Shown piece after piece: positions 15,582-28,338 of a stretch of 40,694 bases of DNA. The number at the start of each line of letters is the position of its first letter. Position 1 is the first letter of the stretch. The DNA is taken from assembly GCA_024226555.1 (NCBI GenBank), contig JAAELO010000249.1, forward strand, positions 1-40,694, in the 5' to 3' direction. Under the pieces are notes generated by a model that saw nothing but the letters and a program-made list of their open reading frames with translations, was not told the origin of the DNA and searched no databases. The position numbers and the translations under genes are program-made. This DNA comes from Desulfobacterales bacterium. GTDB taxonomy: Bacteria; Desulfobacterota; Desulfobacteria; Desulfobacterales; JAAELO01.

Positions 15582-17675
15582 TTATATGTCAATTTTAGCT
15601 ATTTTCTTATAAAGCCATGATCTGCTTATGCCAAGAATACGAGCAGCTTTTGCTTTATTGCCTCCTGTTGCTTCCAAAGCTTCAAGAATCAATTCCGTCT
15701 CATGTTCACCGATATTATTTTTTAGTGATAACTCAGATGATTTTGATTTTGAAATTTTAACTGGTTTTGATCTTTCCTGAAGGTAGATGGGAAGATCACT
15801 AACTTCAAGGAAATCTGTCCCAGCAAAGTTTATAGCCCTCTCTATTACATTTTCAAGTTCTCTCACATTACCGGGCCAGTCGTGGTTATTTAAGAGTTCA
15901 AGAACTTGTTTTGAGATATAGGAAACACTGGTTCCGAATGTTCTGTTATATTTCTCAAGGAAATAACTTGCAAGTAGCTCTATATCATTAATACGATTCC
16001 TTAAAGATGGTAAAGCAAGATGAATTACATTTAATCTGTAGAAGAGATCTTTTCGAAATTTACCCCTGTTAATAAGGTCAGAAAGGTCCTGATTAGTAGC
16101 AGCTATAAATCTAACATTTACTTTGATGCTCATGTTTGATCCAACAGGTTCAAACACCTGATCCTGCAAAACTCTTAAAAGTTTACTCTGGAGGCTGATG
16201 GACATATCACCAATCTCATCTAAGAAAAGTGTTCCTCCATCAGCAGCTTGTAATTTTCCAATTTTACCTTTTTCTGAAGCACCGGTAAAAGCACCTTTTG
16301 CATATCCAAAAAACTCAGATTCGAGAAGTGAATCCGGAATTGCTGCACAATTAACCCGAACCAAAGGCCCTTGCCTGCATATACCAGACATATGTATCGC
16401 TTTAGCAAAAAGCTCTTTTCCTGTTCCACTTTCACCTGTGATCAGTATATTTGAGACTCCCCTTGATGCTATTTCAGCCTCTTTTTTCAGCTTCATAAAA
16501 TCAGGGTCATTGGTTAAAATGGTATCGAACTCTATCGAAGCATTTTTGATATAACCAGTATCTTCTTTATAGTATGCAAGTTCCTGATCCAAATTTTCGA
16601 GTCTTTCAGCAAGTTCTTTTACTTCAGCCATATCTCTGAATATTATCTTACAAACAGCACCTATAACTTTCTCATTCTTTTTTATGGGAAGCGTAGTTAC
16701 AACAAACGGTTCGCTGTTTATCAATTGAATTTTATTGGTTTGAGGCATACCTGTTTTAACCACAATATGTAGCTTTGTGTTATCAATAACACCATCAGCT
16801 TTTTTTCCGATAAGATCTTTGTTCTTCTTATTGAAAATATTTTCAGCTACCCTGTTTAGCATCGTTATCCTACAATCCTGATCCACAACAACAATTCCAT
16901 CATATGCAATCTCCATAACAGACTCCAGAGTCTCATACTGATGTGTAACATTTGCAAGCTCTGAAACTATTCTGGCAAGATCAGTGGTATCCTGAATTAC
17001 TATTATCGCCCCCTTCATATTTTTATATGATTTCACAGGAGTAATATTACACAAAAGGTTTATATTATTGTGTTGATACTTAATACCAATTTGAGGATTT
17101 TTTGATAAAATGGTTCTGTTGATATCAAGGTTTGGCAGCAAACTATTGGCAGGTTTACCAATAGCACTGAAACCAACAGATAAAATCATTTCAGCAGCGC
17201 TGTTTAAATCGGTAATATCTCCCTTTGAATCTACTGCTATAAGCCCGTTGTGCATTGTATCATAGATAGCTTTCAGTCTGTTACTAAGTTGGGCCTCTTT
17301 CTGGAACATGGCCTGAATCCAGTCCGTTTTGTTAAAAACTCCCGTTACTACATTTTGATTATTAATAACGATACCGGTACCGATAGTTGCAGATTTTACT
17401 ATTTCAAAAAGTTCTGAGTATGAAAGGTTTTCTTCAATTGTAACAGGATCTTTAATATAAAAATCATTGATCGGGGTATCAGGATTAAAGCCTTTACTCA
17501 CAGCATCATAAAGATTGGATTTTGTCATAACGCCTGTTAGTTTACCCTTTGAATTAATAACGGGAATACCATCAAACTTTGTTTTTTTTAGAAACTGCGC
17601 TGCTTTAGCAAGGGTATCATAGGTTCTAAGAGTTTCGAAAGGCTTTACGACAATATCATTTAGAGTATCTTTCAT
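15582..17675 (-). CDS. sigma-54-dependent transcriptional activator with CBS and PAS domains
   Basis: A 697-aa enhancer-binding protein. Order: two CBS motifs (about 1-125, often adenine-nucleotide sensors), PAS 1 (130-235), PAS 2 (250-345), a short coiled linker, AAA+ domain (385-620) with Walker A GESGTGKE, the sigma-54 contact loop GAFTGA (461-466) and Walker [10 protein letters not shown], then a Fis-type HTH (655-697, [20 protein letters not shown]). It remodels sigma-54 RNA polymerase in response to an internal signal. It sits directly downstream of the pyruvate:ferredoxin oxidoreductase gene on the same strand but behind a terminator. No clear -24/-12 promoter was found nearby, so its targets are unknown. 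Confidence 0.94.
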   Translation of the reverse strand: MKDTLNDIVVKPFETLRTYDTLAKAAQFLKKTKFDGIPVINSKGKLTGVMTKSNLYDAVSKGFNPDTPINDFYIKDPVTIEENLSYSELFEIVKSATIGTGIVINNQNVVTGVFNKTDWIQAMFQKEAQLSNRLKAIYDTMHNGLIAVDSKGDITDLNSAAEMILSVGFSAIGKPANSLLPNLDINRTILSKNPQIGIKYQHNNINLLCNITPVKSYKNMKGAIIVIQDTTDLARIVSELANVTHQYETLESVMEIAYDGIVVVDQDCRITMLNRVAENIFNKKNKDLIGKKADGVIDNTKLHIVVKTGMPQTNKIQLINSEPFVVTTLPIKKNEKVIGAVCKIIFRDMAEVKELAERLENLDQELAYYKEDTGYIKNASIEFDTILTNDPDFMKLKKEAEIASRGVSNILITGESGTGKELFAKAIHMSGICRQGPLVRVNCAAIPDSLLESEFFGYAKGAFTGASEKGKIGKLQAADGGTLFLDEIGDMSISLQSKLLRVLQDQVFEPVGSNMSIKVNVRFIAATNQDLSDLINRGKFRKDLFYRLNVIHLALPSLRNRINDIELLASYFLEKYNRTFGTSVSYISKQVLELLNNHDWPGNVRELENVIERAINFAGTDFLEVSDLPIYLQERSKPVKISKSKSSELSLKNNIGEHETELILEALEATGGNKAKAARILGISRSWLYKKIAKIDI

Positions 17676-17740
17676 TACAGACCCTTATTTTATTTAAGAG
17701 ATGTTATTAAATTATAACATTCCCGAAGAGACATAAAAAT

Positions 17741-17853
17741 ACAGTTTTTTGATTGTTATGTAAAACGTAGTTATTTTTTTCTCAAGAGTTTATAAAACTA
17801 AAAGCTTTTATAAATGTTAGGATTTCGATCAAATCTCTAATTATTTAGATTCA
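17741..17853 (+). repeat. MITE-like element, copy 6 (decayed, long form)
   Basis: The long-form block (CAAGAGTTTATAAAACTAAA and GCTTTTATAAA) is recognisable, followed by GATTTCGATCAAATCTCTAATTATT, but the terminal GGTTCCC has gone and the left end is lost. The boundaries are approximate. It lies between the nifJ terminator and the sigma-54 activator gene. Confidence 0.55.
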
Positions 17854-17862
17854 ACAAGAAAT

Positions 17863-17894
17863 AAAAAAGCCGCATCTTTTTCAAGATGCGGCTT
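17863..17894 (-). terminator. intrinsic terminator of the pyruvate:ferredoxin oxidoreductase gene
   Basis: AAGCCGCATCTT and AAGATGCGGCTT form a 12-bp stem with a 4-base loop. On the minus strand it is followed by a U-run (the plus strand reads AAAAAA at 17863-17868). It starts 34 bases after the stop codon and is the strongest terminator in the window. Confidence 0.9.
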
Positions 17895-17928
17895 CTTATT
17901 TTTATATCTATGAACTAAAGTTCAAAAA

Positions 17929-21459
<3,531 letters not shown>

Positions 21460-22048
21460 TTAATCACTCCTAAAATATATGGAAAAGCATAGTTTCCAGC
21501 TTAAAATAAACTCTTCTGTTTTTAGAAACAGGAAAAGTTACCATTTTCACAAAAATAAACGGTCAGACTAAACAATATTCACTTTTTTTACAACATAACG
21601 TTAAAACAAGATTCATAAATGCCAGAAAAACGTATACTAATTGAAATTAAATGTAAAGATATTAAGCAGTTTAAAGGCTAACAGTAACAAGTGTTTCGAT
21701 GGTTAATCGCCGTATAAATAGAATTTAGAAAAAGAATGCATTTAGTATAATTTTTTATTATTAAGATTCTTTTAATTAAGGTTATGGAAAATTCAACAAA
21801 AAGGAAGAATTATTGATAAAAAAACTGATTTGGAAATATTCAACTCCATTATTTTGTTACTCCATTTAAAATCTTAAATATTTGTAGATTTATTATTTAA
21901 AATGAACCGTCATTCCATTTGAGAAATCGTATTATATAATAAATGTATTTATTATATAATACCATAACTTATTGCAAGTATATTCATATAGTTATAGTTT
22001 TTGAAGAGCTTCCTTATTTAAGGAAGGATTGGAGGGTTTATTGCTAAA
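21460..22048. other. long upstream region of nifJ
   Basis: A 589-base gap without a supportable ORF. The nifJ end has the ribosome site AGGAG and, about 50-60 bases before the ATG on the minus strand, a small hairpin CTGTTT-CTAAA-AACAG in the probable leader. At the far end a hairpin CTTCCTTA/TAAGGAAG (22009-22026) lies downstream of the AI-2E-type permease gene. No -24/-12 element with correct spacing was found. The rest is featureless A+T-rich DNA. Confidence 0.5.
22009..22026 (-). terminator. hairpin downstream of the AI-2E-type permease gene
   Basis: CTTCCTTA (22009-22016) and TAAGGAAG (22019-22026) form an 8-bp stem with a 2-base loop, 23 bases past the stop codon. No strong U-run follows on the minus strand, so termination is plausible rather than certain. 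Confidence 0.4.
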
Positions 22049-23089
22049 TTAATGGTGAAGATAATAATCGTAAATCTCTTTTGAGGTAAGTTTTAAAATA
22101 CTGACAACCGGAATTGAGATTATCATACCAATAATTCCACCGAATTGAGCACCTGCTATAATTGCGACAACAACAATCCCGGCATGAAGATCTACAATTT
22201 TAGCAACCACAAATGGAACAATAAATACAACATCAACCATTTGTGAAATGAAATATACCGATATAACCATTAATATTTCCATTGAGGTGGAACCGTTGAC
22301 AAGAGCAATCAGCACAGCTGGAATTATGGCAATAAATGGTCCAATGTATGGAATAAGATTGGTCAATGCAGCAATGACAGCAAGCAAAAGAGCATATGGA
22401 AAACCAATTATTAATAATCCAATCCAGACAATGAATCCTACAATTCCTGCTTCAAGAAGCCTTGCTCTGATAAAACCACCAACCTGATTATTTATCTGGT
22501 ATTGTAAGGTCAGTGCCATTTCGAAAAGATTATTTGGAACAAGAATCATCAGTTTTTGCATTATGAACCTTCCTTCAGCAATCATGAAAAAAGCAAAGAA
22601 AGGTGATAAAAGAAGAATGGTAATAGCTGCTGAAATGTGGCTGGGAAGATTATCCATAAATTCAGTGGAGATTTCTAAAAAATTACTATCCAGAGATTCA
22701 CTGAAATTAACAGTATAAGCTCCATTAAGTAGATTATTGGCAAAAGCTTCCAATTCTTTTGCAAGGGCTATTGTTCCTTTACCATATTTAGGAATCTCGC
22801 TTATAAATGCATCCAGATGTTTTCCTGAATTTGGGATGAAATAATAAAGGTAAATTCCTACGAAGAATGTTAATACTGAAAAAACAATAATGGAACCATA
22901 AAGTCTTGTAAAGCCACGTCGTTCAAGATTATCGACAAATGGTGATAATAAATAATTTATAACGAAAGCCAGAATAAAAGATATCAGAAGGTTTTCAACG
23001 ATAAAGATAACAGCTCCACATATAAATATAATTATAAGCACAGCAATTGTTCTTATATAACGTTCTTTTTTAACATTATCTATGAACAT
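22049..23089 (-). CDS. AI-2E family (UPF0118/PerM-like) membrane permease
   Basis: A 346-aa integral membrane protein with about eight helices: a helical pair near the N-terminus (about 12-45), one at about 60-85, and a C-terminal cluster from about 155 on. Family text is clear, for example the LLLSPFFAFFMI helix, LTNLIPYIGPFIAIIPA and IIGMIISIPVVSILK. Members transport diverse small molecules or sodium/protons; the name from autoinducer-2 export is not a safe function. Its start lies immediately after the cNMP-binding gene (start at 23089, preceding stop at 23090), so translation is probably coupled and the two products may work together. Confidence 0.9.
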   Translation of the reverse strand: MFIDNVKKERYIRTIAVLIIIFICGAVIFIVENLLISFILAFVINYLLSPFVDNLERRGFTRLYGSIIVFSVLTFFVGIYLYYFIPNSGKHLDAFISEIPKYGKGTIALAKELEAFANNLLNGAYTVNFSESLDSNFLEISTEFMDNLPSHISAAITILLLSPFFAFFMIAEGRFIMQKLMILVPNNLFEMALTLQYQINNQVGGFIRARLLEAGIVGFIVWIGLLIIGFPYALLLAVIAALTNLIPYIGPFIAIIPAVLIALVNGSTSMEILMVISVYFISQMVDVVFIVPFVVAKIVDLHAGIVVVAIIAGAQFGGIIGMIISIPVVSILKLTSKEIYDYYLHH

Positions 23090-23626
23090 TTATCCTACTT
23101 CCTGTGAGCTAAGCTGTTGTTTTACATTAGCCAGATTATCAGTGGTATCTTTTAATCTTTGTCCAAGAACCTGACAAAGACGCCAGGTTATTTTGACACC
23201 AATGCCAGGATTCATTTTCATTATCTCCATCAGATTCGGTTTAAAAAAACCAATTAGAGATGTATCGAAAGTTGCCTTTGCTGTGGCACTTCTTTTACCA
23301 TTTTCCTCAATCAGAGATAGTTCTCCAAAAAAATCATCTTCATTGAGGGTGACGATTATTGTCTCTTCCATCTTTCTATCTTCATAATTTTCAGCAATTA
23401 TATCCACCGCACCCTTTGAAATGATATACATTCCAACACCTGTATCATTTTGCCTGAAAATGACTTCATCCTTTACATAGGTTCTCTCATGGACAATAGC
23501 ATTTAAAATTTTAAGCTCTTTAGATGTTAAATCCTGAAAAAGATAGTTTTTAGATAGAATATCAATTGTGGTCTTTTTTCTGATTTTCCTGAACTTGTTC
23601 CAAATAGGCTCGTTTATAATAATCAT
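23090..23626 (-). CDS. cyclic-nucleotide-binding domain protein without DNA-binding domain
   Basis: A 178-aa soluble protein with a Crp-type cyclic-nucleotide-binding domain (about residues 25-150). The phosphate-binding cassette reads FGELSLIEENGKRSATAKA, keeping the Gly-Glu pair and the Arg that contact the cyclic phosphate. A helical N-terminal segment and a C-terminal helix flank it, but there is no winged helix, so it is not a transcription factor. It is joined directly to the AI-2E-type permease gene, suggesting that the domain gates or regulates that permease. The class III cyclase at 29403 could make its ligand. AAGGA lies about 10 bases before the ATG. Confidence 0.88.
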   Translation of the reverse strand: MIIINEPIWNKFRKIRKKTTIDILSKNYLFQDLTSKELKILNAIVHERTYVKDEVIFRQNDTGVGMYIISKGAVDIIAENYEDRKMEETIIVTLNEDDFFGELSLIEENGKRSATAKATFDTSLIGFFKPNLMEIMKMNPGIGVKITWRLCQVLGQRLKDTTDNLANVKQQLSSQEVG

Positions 23627-24028
23627 TATAATGATTCCTTATGAAGAGATTATAAGAATTAATTATACCTGTTAAGGACCCTTTTGTCACAGCTTTTTAA
23701 TGGGTGATAGTAAATGTTATATATGGCACTATGATCTAATATATTGATATCAGACAGAATTTATTCATTTTTTATTACCTGTCTCTTTTTTTAAATAGTA
23801 AGAACCTTGATACTCTTTTTTATCAAAGAGACGAAAAAAATTTGACTTAAAGGAATCAATAATAATCTTTATGGATAGCACTCAAAAAATGTTACAATAA
23901 TAAAAATATTTTTTAAGCTGTAAAACATTAAATCAGATATTGGTCTGAGAGTTTATTATTTAAGGTATCTCAAACAATCAGAGATTGCTTATGACATTTG
24001 AAATATAGAATAGGAGAACTTTTTAGTA
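23627..24028. other. gene-free region upstream of the arginine decarboxylase gene
   Basis: Divergent promoter region of about 400 bases. GTCTCTTT (23781-23788) pairs with AAAGAGAC (23825-23832), and inside it TTGATA pairs with TATCAA, giving a two-part stem. A TTGACT box is at 23841-23846 but lacks a good -10 at 17 bases. I see no known riboswitch. AGGAG before the ATG at 24029 fixes the start of the next gene. Confidence 0.4.
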
Positions 24029-24574
24029 ATGTATGTTCCAAGGTATATCTTTTTCACAAAAGGAACCGGTGTCTCAAAAGAGAAACTGTCATCTTTTGAA
24101 AATGCTTTATGTGATGCAAGGATATCACAATTCAATCTGGTAAAAGTATCTTCAATTTACCCTCCAAAATCTGAAATAATAGATATTGATAAGGGTCTGA
24201 AAATTTTACAACCTGGTCAGGTTGTTCACTGTGTTCTATCAAGAGCAGAAAGTCAGGAACCAGGCAGACGAATGGTTGCAAGTGTTGGTCTTGCTCTTCC
24301 TGTTGAGAAAGGTAACTACGGATTCCTTTCAGAGCACTGTGGATTTGGTCAATCAGAAGAGGAAGCGGGAAAATATTCTGAAAGACTTGCCGTTTCGATG
24401 CTTGCTCATACAGCTGGTGAAGAAATTTGTCCTGATGAATCCTATGATTGTGACGAAGACCTGTACGAAGTAAATGGAAAAAAAGTAGAATCCAGTAACT
24501 TCACAATGGCTACAACATGTGATGAAAATGGATTATGGACAACAGTAATTTCTGCAGCTATTCTTGTTCCTTAA
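24029..24574 (+). CDS. pdaD: pyruvoyl-dependent arginine decarboxylase
   Basis: A 181-aa self-processing decarboxylase that makes agmatine from arginine. The cleavage motif KVSSIYPP is intact; in this family the chain splits between the two Ser (Ser41 and Ser42), and Ser42 becomes the pyruvoyl cofactor of the alpha chain. Family segments LPVEKGNYGFLSEHCG and the C-terminal GLWTTVISAAILVP are present. This is the archaeal/bacterial PdaD type, unrelated to PLP-dependent SpeA. The agmatinase gene begins 12 bases later, giving a two-step arginine-to-putrescine operon. AGGAG precedes the ATG. Confidence 0.94.
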   Translation: MYVPRYIFFTKGTGVSKEKLSSFENALCDARISQFNLVKVSSIYPPKSEIIDIDKGLKILQPGQVVHCVLSRAESQEPGRRMVASVGLALPVEKGNYGFLSEHCGFGQSEEEAGKYSERLAVSMLAHTAGEEICPDESYDCDEDLYEVNGKKVESSNFTMATTCDENGLWTTVISAAILVP

Positions 24575-24586
24575 GAAGGAATATCC

Positions 24587-25456
24587 ATGAAAGAATATAG
24601 TTTCGGTGGTTTAAAAAACAGTGACATTGGAACTTCTGAAATAGTAATATTGCCTCTTTGCTATGAGCGAAATGTATCATACGGAAAAGGCACAGATAAG
24701 GGGCCTCTTCATATACTTACGGCATCAAAGCAGCTTGAAGCCCTTGATGAAGAGACTCTTACTGACTGGAGCAACTTTAAAATACACACAATCCCACCTT
24801 TTTATCCATCAGACAATCCTGAAAATGCAGTAAAAGAGATGGAAGAGAAAGCATTTTCTGTTATGAGTAAAGGAAAATTTCTTCTATCTTTAGGTGGCGA
24901 TCATGCGATATCTATTGGACCTGTAATTGCTGCATCTAAAGTTTATAAAAAACTAGGATTGCTTCAGATAGATGCACACCTTGATCTGAGAGACAGATGG
25001 AATAAAAGTAAATTTAACCACGCCTGTGTAATAAGAAGGATTATTGAAACAACAAAAACTCCCGTTTCACAGGTTGGCATAAGATCTGTGGCCAAAGAGG
25101 AGATCGATTTCTGTGAAAGGAACAGTTTAAAACCTTTCTATGCGCATGATATTGATCCCATGGATGACTCCTGGATGGATGAAGCAATTGATATACTTCC
25201 TGAGAATGTCTATATGACAATTGATCTTGATGGTTTGGATCCATCTGTAATCCCCGGAACGGGAACACCTGAACCAGGTGGTTTATTATACAGACAACTT
25301 ACTAAACTGATCAAAAAAATTTCCAAAAAGAGAAATCTTATTGCCGCAGACATTTGTGAACTTATAAAAATCGATGGACAACAGGTTTCGGAATTTACCG
25401 CTGCGAAAATAGCAATGAAATTGATTGTTGAAAGCCAGATTCAAAAAAATAGTTAG
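24587..25456 (+). CDS. speB: agmatinase (ureohydrolase family)
   Basis: A 289-aa binuclear manganese ureohydrolase, the usual length. Metal ligands are visible: His106 in GGDHAIS, Asp129, His131 and Asp133 in IDAHLDLRD, and Asp213 and Asp215 in TIDLDGLDPS. Agmatinase hydrolyses agmatine to putrescine and urea; this assignment over arginase or formiminoglutamase rests on the 12-base linkage to the arginine decarboxylase gene. GAAGGA precedes the ATG. Putrescine would serve growth, membrane or spermidine needs. It ends just before the coaE remnant. Confidence 0.93.
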   Translation: MKEYSFGGLKNSDIGTSEIVILPLCYERNVSYGKGTDKGPLHILTASKQLEALDEETLTDWSNFKIHTIPPFYPSDNPENAVKEMEEKAFSVMSKGKFLLSLGGDHAISIGPVIAASKVYKKLGLLQIDAHLDLRDRWNKSKFNHACVIRRIIETTKTPVSQVGIRSVAKEEIDFCERNSLKPFYAHDIDPMDDSWMDEAIDILPENVYMTIDLDGLDPSVIPGTGTPEPGGLLYRQLTKLIKKISKKRNLIAADICELIKIDGQQVSEFTAAKIAMKLIVESQIQKNS

Positions 25457-25463
25457 AGGTTCA

Positions 25464-25800
25464 TCATATAGTTTCCTGTTCATTTCTTAATTTGCCGAGA
25501 TACTCCCAGAGCTCATCAACCATTTTTTCTGTATCTTCTTAGGTTCCCAGTATTTAAGACTAAATCTTTCTTTTCGTCAATTCGGAGTTGGGATATTAAA
25601 ATTTGAGAAGCTTCGGATTCTTCAATTCCATCCTTTTTAGAAAGCCTTTTTATCTGTTCCTCTTTCGAAATGTAAACACAATTTTATCAAACATATATTG
25701 AAGATTCAGTTCAATTAATAGTGGTATACCAGCTTGAATTATAGCCCCATTATTATCTTTTGAAATCTCCTCAACTCTTTCAAAAAAAGCATCAAATATA
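25464..25800 (-). pseudogene. coaE remnant (dephospho-CoA kinase, C-terminal part)
   Basis: Reading the minus strand with frame changes recovers the C-terminal half of a CoaE: IFDAFFERVEEISKDNNGAI, then IIQAGIPLLIELNLQYMFDK, then after a frameshift KEEQIKRLSKKDGIEESEAS, QILISQLRIDEKKDLVLNTG, and after another frameshift EDTEKMVDELWEYLGKL with a TGA at 25466-25464. These match the PLLIE, Q-Rl-RDGI and aQlpidEK features of CoaE. The P-loop half is missing. At least two frameshifts and the loss of the 5' half make this a pseudogene; a functional copy must be elsewhere. Confidence 0.8.
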
Positions 25801-26095
25801 GCTGACCGTATCTTCTTTCACCATAACATGGAATGCTAAGACCTGGTTTCCCGGTTTCATAACACCTGACTATACCCTCTGAACAGGAAGATTCTCCCAC
25901 ACAATAAAAATCCATAACTTCGTATTTCTCGTGCTGGATAGCATTAATCATTAAGATAATCTGAGCCGGATTTGCGTAAATTAAAATTATATCCGGGTCA
26001 AAAGGGTTGTATAATAATGGAGTTAAGTTGGGAATTACTCTAAGAGCCACCTTCTGAAAAGATCTGTTTTTTTAATCTCTTAGGATATGTTGACA
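25801..26095 (-). pseudogene. DUF169 family protein remnant
   Basis: The minus strand codes for ALRVIPNLTPLLYNPFDPDI, then ILIYANPAQIILMINAIQHE, GIVRCYETGKPGLSIPCYGE, which match DUF169 (the 'PDiviiyanPaQ' and 'sipCyGdR' parts). The first frame opens only with GTG at 26050, and upstream in another frame YPKRLKKQIFSEGG continues the expected sequence, so there is a frameshift; the N-terminal half is absent. At about 25800 the DUF169 reading runs straight into the coaE remnant, so a deletion has joined the two. Confidence 0.7.
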
Positions 26096-26242
26096 GAAAA
26101 GTACGCTTACTTTATTATTAAATAAAAATGTAGATTTCAGTTTTGTTTTTGTCATTTTTTGTTTCTTTAAGTATTTTATAATTTACAATCTCCAAAAACA
26201 AATTTTATCCTGATATTTTTAACCTTATTTAAGGTGAATTAA

Positions 26243-26992
26243 ATGAGAAATGTAGTTTTCGCATTTATTATGATTTTTTGTTTGAACACACCACTGATAG
26301 CAGAAGGTTTAGTAGTTGTTCGTGTTGATGCAAACTATGCTCCCTATGAAATGATAAGTAATGGAAAACTAACTGGACTTCACATAGATTTAGTAAATGT
26401 AGCAGCAAAGCGTTTAGGAATCAAGGTCATATATAAAAGTGTACCATGGAAAAGAGCTCAGGAGATGGTAAAGACCGGGGATGCAGATGCAATTACATAT
26501 ATTGGATATACTCTGAAAAGAGCGAAATTTCTCTATTTTAATGATGGTAATGTGCTTTCATCATCAAAATATGGTTTCATTATTTTAAAAAAAAGAGTTG
26601 GAGAAATTCGTTATAATGGTGATTTGCGTGAATTGAAAAGCTATAGAATCGGAGTGCAAGGGGGATATTCCTACGGTTACAATTTTGACAAGGCCAAATT
26701 CTTAAAATTGCATACTGTTAAAACGGTAACTCAGTTGCTTAAACTACTGGAAATTGGCAGGGTTGACTTTGCGGTTGTTGATGAACCAGAATATTTGCTG
26801 AACCGGCATAAAGATAATTGGTCAAAAATTTCCTTTTTAAAACCTGTTATTACCAAACAAAATTTTTACATAGCGTTTTCCAAAGCAAAGAAATTAAAAA
26901 TGTTGACCGATAAATTTGCCAAAAAACTGAACGACTTAAAAAAAACTAAGGAATATAATAGAATTCTTACTAAATATCGACTCAATAATTAA
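26243..26992 (+). CDS. periplasmic solute-binding protein, SBP_bac_3-like (orphan)
   Basis: A 249-aa secreted binding protein. The signal peptide spans about residues 1-20 (cut after LIA). The mature part starts with VVRVDANYAPYEMI and continues with GLHIDLVNVAAKRLGI and VPWKRAQEMVKTGDADAI, the usual order of the family-3 amino-acid-binding fold, and ends with a conserved helix LNDLKKTKEYNRILTKY. No transporter genes adjoin it; the next gene is a related binding protein at 27216. The ribosome site AAGGTG is about 6 bases before the ATG. Ligand unknown. Confidence 0.85.
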   Translation: MRNVVFAFIMIFCLNTPLIAEGLVVVRVDANYAPYEMISNGKLTGLHIDLVNVAAKRLGIKVIYKSVPWKRAQEMVKTGDADAITYIGYTLKRAKFLYFNDGNVLSSSKYGFIILKKRVGEIRYNGDLRELKSYRIGVQGGYSYGYNFDKAKFLKLHTVKTVTQLLKLLEIGRVDFAVVDEPEYLLNRHKDNWSKISFLKPVITKQNFYIAFSKAKKLKMLTDKFAKKLNDLKKTKEYNRILTKYRLNN

Positions 26993-27069
26993 GGTCTGAA
27001 TTTAAACTTTACAACCTGTTTGCTGATAAAATCTAATATTTTTTAAGTATCTGTTTATTCAGTATATAT

Positions 27070-27098
27070 TTGACATACTTTTTGATTTCTAATAAAAT
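27070..27098 (+). promoter_or_regulatory. sigma-70-like promoter of the 27216 gene
   Basis: TTGACA (27070-27075) and TAAAAT (27093-27098) are separated by exactly 17 bases, a near-consensus pair. It lies about 118 bases before the ATG at 27216, leaving a leader of roughly 110 bases. This also implies that the 27216 gene has its own promoter and need not be co-transcribed with 26243. Confidence 0.7.
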
Positions 27099-27215
27099 AT
27101 ATAAAAATTAAGGGAATCAATCCAATACCATTTTATTCAAAGTTCAGTATTTATTTTTCGAAAGATATTAAAAAGTCTATCATTTAGATTAAACAATGAA
27201 GTTAGGAGGGTTAAG

Positions 27216-27980
27216 ATGTATTTAAAAAAATTATTTGTTTTTTCAATATCGTTTATTATCTTTTCTACTAGTGGTTTTGCTTCAGAAACTATTAATCTTG
27301 GAAATACAGAATGGCCTCCATTTCAATCTGCTAATTTGAAACACCATGGCATTGCAACAAGAATCATCAAAGAAGCTTTCGGATTAGTCAATATCAAAAT
27401 TAACTATAAATTTTATTCGTGGAATAGGTGTATAAGCCTTGTTAAATCAGGAAAAATTGACGGAGCTTTTGTGGCAAGTATTAACCCTGAAAGAGAAAAA
27501 TATTCTTATTTTAGTGATAAAATTTTGACTGGAGGAGTTGTTTTCTTTCATTTAAAAAGTAATAAATTTGAATGGAAAAATGTTAATGATTTAAAGAATT
27601 ATTCAGTTGGAGGTGTACTAGGATCAAATTTTGGTAACGAATATAAAAATGCTGAAAAGCAGGGAATAGTTAAAACCCATCGTGTTCCGAAAGAAGAAAT
27701 ACTAATTAAAATGCTATTGAAAAAGAGAATTAATGTTGCATTGTTGGAAATGCAAAATGGCTATGATATTATTAATAAGAGTTTCAAATCAAGTGCCTCA
27801 AAATTAACACATAACCCTAAATTTCTTACCAGTTATACATTGCACCTTATGTTGTCAAAAAAAGTAAAGAAAAATATAAGATTAATTTCTGAATTCAACA
27901 AAGGTTTGACATTATTAAAGAAAAGTGGAAAGTTTGCTAAATATATAGAAGAAAATAGAAAAGGTTTATACAAGAAGTAA
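27216..27980 (+). CDS. periplasmic solute-binding protein, SBP_bac_3-like (orphan)
   Basis: A 254-aa secreted binding protein. The signal peptide covers about residues 1-22 (cut after GFA). The mature start is ETINLGNTEWPPFQS, followed by GIATRIIKEAFGLVNI and YSWNRCISLVKSGKIDGAF, which aligns with the VPWKR segments of the genes at 655 and 26243. AGGAGGG before the ATG is the strongest ribosome site in this area. It ends 20 bases before repeat copy 7 and faces the cyclase operon convergently. No cognate permease is nearby. Codon use is A-rich. Confidence 0.84.
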   Translation: MYLKKLFVFSISFIIFSTSGFASETINLGNTEWPPFQSANLKHHGIATRIIKEAFGLVNIKINYKFYSWNRCISLVKSGKIDGAFVASINPEREKYSYFSDKILTGGVVFFHLKSNKFEWKNVNDLKNYSVGGVLGSNFGNEYKNAEKQGIVKTHRVPKEEILIKMLLKKRINVALLEMQNGYDIINKSFKSSASKLTHNPKFLTSYTLHLMLSKKVKKNIRLISEFNKGLTLLKKSGKFAKYIEENRKGLYKK

Positions 27981-28000
27981 TAATTCAATCTATAAAGTAA

Positions 28001-28162
28001 AGGGAACCTCTATTAATTAATATTTTGATGAAATACAAGGCGTTTCTGAAAATAACGAGCTGATTTTATTACAGTTATTTTTAGAAATAACACAGTATTT
28101 TGCAAAAGAGGAGTTATTAGAATCTCTGCATGAGAAAAGAGAGCTGTTATTAGAGGTTCCCT
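28001..28162 (-). repeat. MITE-like element, copy 7 (duplicated end)
   Basis: It begins AGGGAACCTCTATTAATT and carries the core AATAACGAGCTGATTTTAT. The expected right end appears as AAAAGAGGAGTTATTAGA, but it is followed by about 35 bp more, in which AAAAGAGAGCTGTTATTAGA repeats and finally ends GGTTCCCT. So the terminal segment is duplicated, and this copy is an extended variant, not simply the long form. It lies between two convergent transcription units. Confidence 0.8.
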
Positions 28163-28338
28163 AACGTAAATCTTAATAATGTTTTTTCTCGTAATAATAG
28201 ATTGGTATCATGTTGGTTGAATAGTAGATTTATTTGGCGCAATAGTATTTTTCAACGTCTTTAGTTTGATGTTTTGCCCACTACTTAAATTATAGCAACA
28301 TATTGAGTAGAAAAAGACTTTGTGAGATTTTTTAATAA

